A DNA stretch of 64,000 nt from NCBI GenBank assembly GCA_021733925.1, contig JAIPJY010000002.1, positions 1-64,000 of the forward strand. The letters run 5' to 3'. Each line of letters begins with the position of its first letter. Within the stretch, counting starts at the first letter, position 1. Below are positions 33,202 to 40,144 of this stretch, piece by piece. The translations under genes were made by a program, and so were the position numbers. The notes below the pieces were generated by a model. That model saw only the letters and a program-made list of their open reading frames with translations, made no database searches and had not been told where the DNA came from. Origin of the DNA: Prosthecobacter sp. GTDB lineage: Bacteria > Verrucomicrobiota > Verrucomicrobiia > Verrucomicrobiales > Verrucomicrobiaceae.

Positions 33202-34479
33202 TTAGAAGAGGTCGTCGTCCTCGTCGTCATCGCTGTCGTCTTCGTCGGGGTCGTAGTGGCTTTTGACGGACTTGCTGTCGGTGGACCGGGGCGGCATGAG
33301 CTTGTGCGTGTTGCCGCTGAGGCGACCCTCCTCCAGCGCCTTGCGCGCCCATTTGCTCACCGTGCCTTTGTGCCGGTTCATCAGTTCCGCGATGTCCTTC
33401 TGACTGGTGACGCCTTCGCACACATGCTGGACGAACTGGTCGTATTCGCTGTTGATGGCCAGCTCGCACTGAATGTCCGTGATCCCGGTCATCTTGTCGG
33501 TGGTGAAGTGCCAGAGGAGGTCGGGCGTGGGATCGCCGGTGTTGCGGGAGGGTTTGGCGAAGTGGCTGACGAATTTCGCGCCGGGGTCGGTTTCCTGGCG
33601 GGCGTCGCGGAGTTCGAGGATCCAGGAGCAGGCGTCTTCGCGCTTGGAGTGGCCGCGCATGGCGCCGCTGCGGCCGGCGTGATGCACGACGATGACGGTG
33701 ATCTTCCGCCGCCGCAGCTCCAGCAGCCAGTGGGAGATGGGCTCGTAGTCCATGCCTTTGTTTTCATCCACGCCGGAGGCCAGGGAGCTGAGATTGTCCA
33801 GGATGAGGACTTTGTAGCCGCGCCGGACGATGACGTCGGTGAGGCGCTGGCGGTCCTCGGCTTCGCCGATGTTGAGGCAGCGGGTCTGGATTTCGAACAT
33901 GTGCTCGTGATGCAGGTAGGTGACGTGGGAGACGTCGAGCTGCAGGCCGCCATTGCGGTACTGGGTGAGCTTGAGCGCCATCTCGCCATCGACGTAGAGG
34001 ATGGGCACGGGCGTGAATTCGCGCGGCGTTTCCGGGTCGGCGTCGGTGGCAGCGCCCTCGCTTTCGGCGGTGCCGGTGCCTGCATTCCAGAGGCCGAGGG
34101 CGTGGCCGCGTGAGATGGCGCCGGGCAGGGCCATGGCCATCCACGTCTTGCCCACGCCGCGCGGGGCGAAGATGAAGCCGAGATCCCCCTCGCACAGCCA
34201 GCGGTCCAGCAGCGCGGGCCGGACCGGGATTTTCAGATGGGCCAGCTCGGCGGAGGTGATGAGGCATTCATCCAGCGGCGGCCGTGGCGGCGGCTGGCCG
34301 GGTGCGGCCAAAGCGGTGCCGGGGAAAGCGTGCGGGGCAGGGGCGGCGGTGCTCTGCGTGTGGCTCCCGGCGGCTGCCGTGGGCGGGGGCGTGGCGCTGC
34401 CTGCGGGCAGAGTGCTGCGTGCGCGCCTGCGCTCGCGCTCGGCGAGTTCTTCGGGGGTGGGTATGAAGGGTGTGATCAT
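33202..34479 (-). CDS. RepA/RecA-like AAA ATPase (replicative helicase type), 425 aa
   Basis: Probable DNA-unwinding or primase-partner ATPase of a small replicon. A disordered Pro/Ala-rich N-terminus (about 20-70) leads to a RecA-like core with Walker A A-P-R-G-V-G-K-T at 105-112, strand Y-V-D-G-E-M at 162-167, Walker B V-L-I-L-D-N-L at 224-230 and V-V-H-H-A-G-R-S-G (sensor/arginine region). A winged-helix-like segment (Q-K-D-I-A-E-L-M-N-R-H-K-G-T-V-S-K-W) precedes an acidic tail ending D-E-D-D-D-L-F. This architecture fits the RepA/AAA_25 family of plasmids and phages. ATG at 34479 was chosen; the frame upstream is repeat-derived. It is the last gene of the HTH-primase-ATPase series. Confidence 0.85.
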   Translation of the reverse strand: MITPFIPTPEELAERERRRARSTLPAGSATPPPTAAAGSHTQSTAAPAPHAFPGTALAAPGQPPPRPPLDECLITSAELAHLKIPVRPALLDRWLCEGDLGFIFAPRGVGKTWMAMALPGAISRGHALGLWNAGTGTAESEGAATDADPETPREFTPVPILYVDGEMALKLTQYRNGGLQLDVSHVTYLHHEHMFEIQTRCLNIGEAEDRQRLTDVIVRRGYKVLILDNLSSLASGVDENKGMDYEPISHWLLELRRRKITVIVVHHAGRSGAMRGHSKREDACSWILELRDARQETDPGAKFVSHFAKPSRNTGDPTPDLLWHFTTDKMTGITDIQCELAINSEYDQFVQHVCEGVTSQKDIAELMNRHKGTVSKWARKALEEGRLSGNTHKLMPPRSTDSKSVKSHYDPDEDDSDDDEDDDLF

Positions 34480-34497
34480 GGTCTGTGTGCTTGGGTT

Positions 34498-34513
34498 TGG
34501 TAGGTGATGGTAT
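34498..34513 (-). promoter_or_regulatory. Direct-repeat site TGGTAG-N4-TGGTAT, copy 1 (before the ATPase gene)
   Basis: Two 6-bp units 10 bases apart, 19 bases upstream of the ATPase start codon. The same paired motif occurs at 34799, 36069 and 36597, all in the same orientation, and only within this module. It could be an iteron or operator for the module's HTH protein. Confidence 0.5.
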
Positions 34514-34579
34514 TCACGAGATGGTTTGCGGCTTGTCCTGCGTGGCTCGCAGAGCGAAGGTGGATGACTGAGAGGCGGA

Positions 34580-34793
34580 GGCGATTGGAAAAGGGGGAGA
34601 GCGGTGGGCGGCAGCTGGCGCTGAGGCGAAGGATTCCACGGACGCGACACAGCGCGTCCCTACCGGCCCTGCGCGGCGTTTTCCGGATGGTAGGGAACCG
34701 CTGCGCCGGGTCCGTGGATTCGGGTCTGTGGCGTGGCAGGCGATGAAAAGGTGCGCCGTCCTTGGGGCGTTCGACAGCGGGAGGTCGGGGAGG
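34580..34793. repeat. GGTAGGGACGCG palindromic element, reverse orientation
   Basis: The same element as at 29905-30112 and in the array at 36633, but inverted. GGATTCCACGGACGCGACAC begins one long arm (34631), the loop includes GCGCGGCGTTTTCC, and the other arm ends in GGGTCCGTGGATTC. It fills the 363-base gap between the ATPase and primase genes, where no gene is seen. Confidence 0.85.
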
Positions 34794-34798
34794 TGAAG

Positions 34799-34814
34799 TG
34801 GTAGGACATGGTAT
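34799..34814 (-). promoter_or_regulatory. Direct-repeat site TGGTAG-N4-TGGTAT, copy 2 (after the primase gene)
   Basis: Two 6-bp units with 10-bp spacing, 28 bases beyond the primase stop codon and upstream of the ATPase gene. Confidence 0.5.
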
Positions 34815-34842
34815 TGGGTGGCGGTCTTGAGCAGGAGCTGAA

Positions 34843-35992
34843 CTAAAACGGCGGATGCACCTCCAGGTCGGGCTTGGGGAAGAGAGTGCGGCACAGCTTG
34901 GTGGTGGAGTCTTCATCGAGGCCCGTGGTGCAGTCGTTGAGGTCCTTGAGCGGCCTGCCGTCGCTGCGGTGCAGATCGCCAAAATCGAATAAGTCCACCA
35001 CGCAGCCCACTTCATCGAGCTGGTTGGCCCACTGGCGGGCGCTTTTGACACCGCCGCCGTCCGCATCGGCATGCGGGTAGATTCGCACGCGGCGGCCGCG
35101 CATGAGCTCCAGCGCCACGGGGTCGATCCGCGCGCCCGTGCCGCGCCCCAGCATGGCCACGGGCAGCACGTCCCAGCATGGCCACGGGCAGCACGTCCCA
35201 GCGTTCCAGCTCATGCGCAAAGTGCAGCGCCGCCAGGTAGTCCGGCCCGCCTTCCACCAGCAGCAGCGTGCGGAACTGCGGGATGCGCCGCAGCACCGCC
35301 GCGCCCAGCGGCCAGTTTTTGCGGGAGCCGCGCAGCGTGTGCGCCTTGCGCCGGCCCAGTGTGCCGCACGCCGTGAAGGGCATGCCATCCAGCCGCCGCG
35401 CCTCCACCACGCGCTCCTCCGCATCCACCAGCAGCCAGCAGCGGAAGCCCTGCACGATGGAAAAGGTGAGCGTGCGCAGCGCCAGCGCCAGCGAAACAGC
35501 CTCCGGCGTGATGCGGCGGGACTCCGCCACCAGCCGCCGCTCCGCCTCCGTGCCATTCTGCAGCGGCACGCACAGGCCCTCCGGCTTCGGCGGCTCCTGC
35601 GGTGGCAGCAGCGCGGTGACCTTCTCCTTGAAGGAAGTGCGCCGTGAGGAAGCCGCGCGCGGCGCATGGCCGGGCGCCTTCATGGGCACCCCGGCCAGCT
35701 CCAGAAACACCCGCAGCGCCTGCGCGGTGCTGATCTGCCGCGCCATGGCGATGAAGTCGATCACGTCCCCGCCCTGGCCCGTGCCGAAGTCCTTCCACCG
35801 CTGCCCGTTCTTGGTGATGGAAAAGGAGGGGTTCTTGTCCGGGCGAAAAGGCGAGCGGCACGAGGCCCCCGGCTGCCCCTCCAGGTTCAGTTTTTGCCAG
35901 ACTTCGGGGATGAGCAGGCGCTCTTTCAGGGCTGGTATGTCGTGGTGTTCCCGGCGCGTGGGTGCGTTGTGGGTGGGTGCTGTGGTAGTCAT
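34843..35992 (-). pseudogene. Toprim/CHC2-like DNA primase, frameshifted by a 25-bp tandem duplication
   Basis: Primase-like protein broken into two frames. Piece 1 (35992 to about 35150) carries a degenerate CHC2-type N-terminus (C-R-S-P-F-R-P-D-K-N-P-S-F-S-I, then W-K-D-F-G-T-G-Q-G-G-D-V-I-D-F) in which most zinc ligands are missing, and the first Toprim motif L-L-L-V-E-G-G-P-D-Y. Piece 2 (to 34843) carries the Toprim D-x-D motif (I-Y-P-H-A-D-A-D-G-G-G) and the C-terminus. The peptide D-V-L-P-V-A-M-L-G-R is encoded twice, once in each frame, because 25 bases are duplicated. Removing one copy restores a single 374-codon gene. As given, the Toprim site is split and the product inactive, unless this is a sequencing error or a reversible state. 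Confidence 0.85.
35147..35196. repeat. 25-bp perfect tandem duplication inside the primase gene
   Basis: The unit CCCAGCATGGCCACGGGCAG plus five bases occurs twice without change (35147-35171 and 35172-35196). Twenty-five is not a multiple of three, so the reading frame shifts. Confidence 0.95.
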
Positions 35993-36002
35993 AAGTGTGA
36001 AA

Positions 36003-36026
36003 ATGACGAATGAGTAAAACCGAATG
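36003..36026 (+). repeat. 24-bp repeat shared with the inverted repeat at 17489-17512
   Basis: ATGACGAATGAGTAAAACCG and the next four bases match the reverse complement of 17489-17512 with one difference. It is located 10 bases upstream of the primase start codon. Confidence 0.7.
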
Positions 36027-36068
36027 ACGAAATCAGAGTGTGGTGGGCGCTGGCAGGGTGCTCCAACG

Positions 36069-36084
36069 TGGTAGAAAGTGGTAT
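36069..36084 (-). promoter_or_regulatory. Direct-repeat site TGGTAG-N4-TGGTAT, copy 3 (before the primase gene)
   Basis: Two 6-bp units with 10-bp spacing, 76 bases upstream of the primase start, touching the stop codon of the HTH gene. Confidence 0.5.
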
Positions 36085-36431
36085 TAGCAGTCAGCCGCCA
36101 GCACGGCGGGGCCGCCCATGCCGGGTGTGGAGGAAGAAGAGGCGGAGGCGGAAGCCGCCGCCGTGTCCGGCTTCCCGTGCGCCCACAGGGCCGCCATCAC
36201 CTGCTTCAGCTCATAGCGCCGTGCACGGCCCCTGCCGGTGGAGGGGATGACGCCGTGGCGGTTCCACTTCTTCAGCATGCGGCGGGTCAGGCCCAGCGCC
36301 GCCATGAGCTGGCCTGAGGTGAGCAGGGCCGGTTGCGGCGGCGCTGCAGCAGCCGTGGAAGGCAGCGCGGTGTGTGGGGTGGGGGCAGGGCCCGGAGATA
36401 CGGGCGGATCGGAGATCGTGTTCAGTGTCAT
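36084..36431 (-). CDS. Small helix-turn-helix (MerR/excisionase-like) DNA-binding protein, 115 aa
   Basis: The centre (about 37-86) is a winged HTH of the MerR/excisionase type: L-L-T-S-G-Q-L-M-A-A-L-G-L-T-R-R-M-L-K-K-W, then G-V-I-P-S-T-G-R-G-R-A-R-R-Y, then a final helix. Both ends are low-complexity (Pro/Ala-rich and Ala/Ser-rich). It is the first gene of the series HTH, primase, ATPase and is the obvious candidate to bind the TGGTAG-N4-TGGTAT repeats found beside each gene. The ATG at 36431 is used; the open frame upstream is intergenic. A promoter-like pair lies 72 bases ahead. It could be a replication initiator, a repressor or an excisionase. Confidence 0.8.
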   Translation of the reverse strand: MTLNTISDPPVSPGPAPTPHTALPSTAAAAPPQPALLTSGQLMAALGLTRRMLKKWNRHGVIPSTGRGRARRYELKQVMAALWAHGKPDTAAASASASSSSTPGMGGPAVLAADC

Positions 36432-36502
36432 GGTGGGTAAGAGCAGTTTCTGGCATCTTCCCGGACCCCCCGCAGAGACCTGCGATCGATTCGTGAAGAT
36501 AT

Positions 36503-36533
36503 AATCTACTTGGGTCCGTTTTTCGAAAGTCAA
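36503..36533 (-). promoter_or_regulatory. Probable promoter of the HTH-primase-ATPase series
   Basis: On the minus strand TTGACT (36533-36528) is followed after 19 bases by TAGATT (36508-36503) in a locally AT-rich patch, about 70 bases before the start codon at 36431. The match to the consensus is good but the spacer is long. Confidence 0.5.
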
Positions 36534-36596
36534 CGAACTTTTAAAAAACAGGTGCGAAAAAGTGCGAAACGGGCATGTGGGGTGGTACTGCAAACG

Positions 36597-36612
36597 TGGT
36601 AGGGAGTGGTAG
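36597..36612 (-). promoter_or_regulatory. Direct-repeat site TGGTAG-N4-TGGTAG, copy 4 (before the HTH gene)
   Basis: Two 6-bp units with 10-bp spacing, upstream of the promoter of the HTH gene; a further TGGTAC lies 14 bases before it (36583). Its position upstream of the promoter would suit autoregulation. Confidence 0.5.
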
Positions 36613-36632
36613 GTTTGCATGCACCTCCGAGC

Positions 36633-37612
36633 ACGGGCAGGGAGACGGATCCCGCACAGCGGGGGGGGGGGCATGCCATCCCGAAAACGCCGCAGGGCGG
36701 ATGGGGATGCGCTGTGCGTGTCCGTGGAATCCTTCGTCCCAGCGCGGGGTGCCGATTCATCGCTCTCCCCCTTTCCAAACGCCTCCGCTTCCGCTGTCGA
36801 ATGCCCCAAGGACGGCGAACCTTTTTGATCGCCTGCGGCATTATAGACCCGGAATCACGGACCCGGCGCAGCGGTTCCCTACCAGCCCGATGCGCCGTGC
36901 AGGGCGGGTAGGGATGCGCTGTGCGCGTCCGTGGAATCCTTCGTCCCGGCACGTGCGAGTGATTCATCGCTCTCCCCTTTTCCAAGCACCTCCGCTTCCG
37001 CTGTCGAGCACCCCAAGGACGGCGCAGCTTTTTCATCGCCTGCGACGCGACAGACCCGGAATCACGGACCCGACACAGCGGGTCCCTACCATCCCGATGC
37101 GCCGCGCAGGGATGGTAGGGATGCGCTGTGCGCGTCCGTGGAATCCTTCGTCCCGGCACGTGCGAGTGATTCATCGCTCTCCCCCTTTCCAAGCACCTCC
37201 GCTTCCGCTGTCGAGCACCCCAAGGACGGCGCACCTTTTTCATCGCCTGCGACGCGACAGACCCGGAATCACGGACCCGACACAGCGGGTCCCTACCAGC
37301 CCGATGCGCCGTGCAGGGCGGGTAGGGACGCGTTGTGCGCGTCCGTGGAATCCTTCGTCCCGGCACGTGCGAGTGATTCATCGCTCTCCCCCTTTCCAAG
37401 CACCTCCGCCTTCCGCTGTCGAGCACCCCAAGGACGGCGCACCTTTTTCATCGCCTGCGGGCAGCACAGACCCGGAATCACGGACCCGACACAGCGGGTC
37501 CCTACCATCCCGATGCGCCGTGCAGGGCGGGTAGGGATGCGCTGTGCGCGTCCGTGGAATCCTTCTTCCCGGCACGTGCGAGTGATACAGCGCTCTCCCC
37601 CTTTTCCAATGC
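36633..37612. repeat. Tandem array of about 4.5 units (207-bp period) of the GGTAGGGACGCG palindromic element
   Basis: The landmark GCTGTGCG (GTTGTGCG in one unit) recurs at 36711, 36918, 37125, 37332 and 37541, so the period is 207, 207, 207 and 209. Each unit has a long palindrome (for example CCCTACCATCCC, 13-base loop, GGGATGGTAGGG, with arms extending about 20 further bases) and a spacer containing CCAAGGACGGCGCACC. Because 207 is a multiple of three, long reading frames run through the array on both strands, but they only repeat the unit. It fills most of the 1313-base gap 36432-37744; no real gene is seen. The left end contains a run of 11 G (36661-36671). Confidence 0.92.
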
Positions 37613-37744
37613 GCCCGCATCCGGCGGCTGCGGCGCTGGAGGATCAAGAACGAGGACGAGGAGGATCACCTGCGGTGGGCTTGCGCGACCACGCCGTCAC
37701 ACGCCATTCCTTGCCACCACACGCATTCCCGTCTAAACCCGTCC

Positions 37745-38302
37745 ATGGCTCTCAAGGCAATCATCCACAAAGCGTGCGTCTCCTTCTCGGATCTGGACCG
37801 CAACGTCTACAGCGACCACACCCTCACCCTCGCCCGGCATCCGTCGGAGACGGAGGAGCGCATGATGATCCGCCTGCTCGCCTTTGTGCTCAACGCGCCG
37901 GAGAACAACGACCTCGGCAAGCTCGAATTCGGCAAGGACATGTGGGAGGCCGACGAGCCCGCGCTGGCGCAGCACGACCTCACCGGCCTGCTCATGCACT
38001 GGATCGAGCTCGGCCAGCCCGATGAGAAGAAACTCGTGCGCGTGTGCGGCCGGTCCAAGAAGGTGACCGTGTACAGCTTTGCCAGCAACGCCGCCATTTG
38101 GTGGGCCGGGCTTGCCGGGAAATTCACCCGCGTGAACAACCTCACCGTGTGGCAGATCCCCGCCGCCGAAAGCGAGGCCCTCGGCGAGCTCGCGCAGCGC
38201 TCCATGGACCTCACGATCACCCTGCAGGAAGGCGTGCTGTTTGTCGGGGAAGGGGACCGCACCGTGGAGATCAAGATGGTGCGGCTGTGCGGTGCGGAGT
38301 AG
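37745..38302 (+). CDS. yaeQ: YaeQ family protein, 185 aa
   Basis: Soluble cytosolic protein of the YaeQ family, which has a PD-(D/E)XK nuclease-like fold and no settled function; it was once proposed to affect transcription elongation. Family features run from end to end: M-A-L-K-A-I-I-H-K-A near the start, then L-A-R-H-P-S-E-T-E-E-R-M-M-I-R-L-L-A-F, the F-G-K-D-M-W-E-A-D-E-P-A-L region and W-I-E-L-G-Q-P-D-E-K. The length matches the family (about 180). It stands alone between repeat-filled gaps, flanked by short GAGGACGAG-type tracts on the left (37645) and their complement on the right (38323). Confidence 0.92.
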   Translation: MALKAIIHKACVSFSDLDRNVYSDHTLTLARHPSETEERMMIRLLAFVLNAPENNDLGKLEFGKDMWEADEPALAQHDLTGLLMHWIELGQPDEKKLVRVCGRSKKVTVYSFASNAAIWWAGLAGKFTRVNNLTVWQIPAAESEALGELAQRSMDLTITLQEGVLFVGEGDRTVEIKMVRLCGAE

Positions 38303-38471
38303 GCGCGAGCGCAGCGGAATCGTCCTCGTCCTCGTCCTCTTACTCCTACTCAGCTTGCCCTTCGTAGCGCGTAGTGCGAAAAATGGGTCCTCGATCAAGG
38401 CGCGTCGTTTCAGGTTTAAAGTTTCAAGTGACAAGTCGCTTCGCTGCCGCATCGCATCTGGTTCTTTGTAT

Positions 38472-38548
38472 TGTAGTCCCGGCTTTAGCCGGTTCCGCCT
38501 CTTACCAGACCGGCTACTGCGAAGCCGCGAAGCGAACCCGGGACTACA
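38472..38548. repeat. TGTAGTCCCGGCTTTAGCCGG palindromic repeat
   Basis: Outer arms TGTAGTCCCG (38472-38481) and CGGGACTACA (38539-38548) are exact complements. The left part contains a CCGGCTTTAGCCGG hairpin, with the same GCTTTAGC core as the repeats at 1373 and 29531. It lies in the 324-base gap 38303-38626, where no gene is seen; that gap also holds the TTTCAGGTTTAAAG unit at 38408-38435. Confidence 0.8.
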
Positions 38549-38626
38549 GAACAGCGCTGGGTCTTCGAATACGCTGCCTCCTTGAGCCAGGCCCGCTCCA
38601 CCTTGATCCTCGCTCCATCGAAAGCC

Positions 38627-38998
38627 TCAGGCATCACCTTCGACGGTGCGGCCACAGGAGTCACAGCGAGTTTCCGAGTGCAGCATCGCCCCACACTCGC
38701 TGCAGGAATACATCACCGTTTCCTTCGCCTCAGAAATTTTCCCGCTGTAGGGCAGGCCCAGGGCTTTCTTTTGCAGACGAATGTTTTCCGCCAGTGACCG
38801 AAGGACCAGCCGGGACACCGAAGCCACGATCCACAGGAACACAGCCCAAAGGATGCCACAGCTGCCTTCTGCGCGCAGGGCCCACAGGCCGGCCAAAAGC
38901 CCCATCAGCAAGACTGCAATCGCGCCCGAATCCAGCGACCCCTCGAGTCCGCCGTGGAAGGTGGATTTTGCTCGTTTCCTTTTCGTGGTCTCGCTCAT
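38627..38998 (-). CDS. Membrane protein with C-terminal zinc ribbon, 123 aa
   Basis: A basic N-terminus is followed by two close hydrophobic segments (about 24-42 and 47-66) and a soluble tail with C-S-E-C ... C-D-S-C (about 98-116). This four-cysteine zinc-ribbon pattern is probably cytosolic. I do not recognise a named family; small zinc-ribbon membrane proteins of this type are common and of unknown role. The start ATG at 38998 is the only good one. It diverges from the muramidase gene at 39175. Confidence 0.75.
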   Translation of the reverse strand: MSETTKRKRAKSTFHGGLEGSLDSGAIAVLLMGLLAGLWALRAEGSCGILWAVFLWIVASVSRLVLRSLAENIRLQKKALGLPYSGKISEAKETVMYSCSECGAMLHSETRCDSCGRTVEGDA

Positions 38999-39174
38999 GG
39001 GGTGCTATTGGGGTCGAACATAGAAAAGCATCGGGGCGTTGTTTTACACGACCCCGTCGGATGAGGGCAATCAAAATGTGCGCAGCTCCCATATGAGCAG
39101 GCACGCATTCTAGAACTGTTTGGAACTCACGCTTCTCCATTGACGCCACTCCCATCATCCCGCTAAAACAGCGC

Positions 39175-40056
39175 ATGACCTCACGCGCCTCGTTCTGGTT
39201 CACCCTTGCCGTGGCATCCCTCCTCGCGTCCTGCGCGCCCATTCGCACCGAGACCGTCTCCGTGCATCACGCGCGGTCCTCGCTGCTCAACAACACCGTG
39301 GACTTCGGCTGGGACGGCGGGGTGGTGCGCCCCGCTCTGCTGCGCAGCATGGGCGTGGAGCTCATGATCCACCGTGCCACACGCGGCACATCGAAATCGG
39401 ATGTGGAGTACTCCCGGCGCGAGCACGCCGCACGCGTGGCGGGCTTGAAGTGGGGCGCGTACCATTACGTGAATCGCGCCGGGCATCTCGGGGCGCAGAT
39501 CGACCGCTTCATGCGCGTGGTGGCCGCGACGGCGCATCGCCATGGCACCACGGGCCACCCGGTGCTGATGGTCTTGGACAACGAAGGGCGGGACCGCGTG
39601 TCGTGGTCGCAGCTCGCGTGGGCCGCGCAGCGGGTGCGTGCGCACACGGGCGTCTGGCCGCTGCTCTACTGCAGCGTGCCACTTCCTGGTATGCCCGGTT
39701 ACTCGGAGCAGGAGCGCGAGCTGGAGGCGCTGACTTCGGCGGAACGCACCGTGCTCAAGACCTGCGGCCTGTGGATCCCGCGCTACGGCGACGAGTCGGC
39801 CATGCGCATGACCTTCAGCGTGCCGCGCGTGTTTGGCACCTGGACCTTCTGGCAGTATTGCGGAGACATCAGCGGTCATTCCCGCACGGCGCTGCTCGGG
39901 CCGGAGTTCTCCGGGAACGTGGGAGGTGCCTACACCCGCAGCGGCGGGCGTCCTTCCCTGCGGCATTTCTGCGACCGCAGCTTCTTCAATGGCTCCCACG
40001 CGGCGTTTGAAAAGTATTACCGCGAGCACGCCTCGGCGGTGAGTGCGTGGCGGTGA
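39175..40056 (+). CDS. GH25 lysozyme-type lipoprotein, 293 aa
   Basis: Predicted N-acetylmuramidase that cleaves peptidoglycan. A lipoprotein signal ends in L-L-A-S-C20. The GH25 barrel begins with V-D43-F-G-W-D, continues with H-R-A-T-R-G, the segment L-K-W-G-A-Y-H-Y, and the catalytic pair D135-x-E137 in V-L-D-N-E-G. The W-T-F-W-Q-Y end strand near 225 also fits. The N-terminal Asp and the D-x-E are the expected active-site residues, so it should be functional. No cell-wall-binding domain is present. It probably acts in the periplasm in remodelling the wall, as might the L,D-transpeptidase at 6262. Confidence 0.88.
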   Translation: MTSRASFWFTLAVASLLASCAPIRTETVSVHHARSSLLNNTVDFGWDGGVVRPALLRSMGVELMIHRATRGTSKSDVEYSRREHAARVAGLKWGAYHYVNRAGHLGAQIDRFMRVVAATAHRHGTTGHPVLMVLDNEGRDRVSWSQLAWAAQRVRAHTGVWPLLYCSVPLPGMPGYSEQERELEALTSAERTVLKTCGLWIPRYGDESAMRMTFSVPRVFGTWTFWQYCGDISGHSRTALLGPEFSGNVGGAYTRSGGRPSLRHFCDRSFFNGSHAAFEKYYREHASAVSAWR

Positions 40057-40068
40057 GGGGCGTCTTTG

Positions 40069-40136
40069 GAACCGGAGCGAAGCGGAGATAGACAGCCGTA
40101 GGCTGCCCCGAAGGGGTCAGCGAAAGCGAATCAATG
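40069..40136 (+). repeat. GAGCGAAGCGAGAYAGAC-family repeat, copy 4
   Basis: Same subtype as 29676-29741, with small changes near the end. It begins 13 bases beyond the muramidase stop codon. Confidence 0.8.
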
Positions 40137-40144
40137 CGGCTGAG

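Noticed and set aside
36633-37612. CRISPR array
   Set aside because: Units are 207 bp and nearly identical over their whole length, with no short repeat/unique spacer alternation and no cas genes.
36530-38025. Long frames on both strands through the 207-bp array (about 300-360 codons), which look like a repeat protein
   Set aside because: The period is a multiple of three, so any frame stays open; the translations only echo the DNA repeat, exist on both strands, and the element also occurs in other non-coding gaps.
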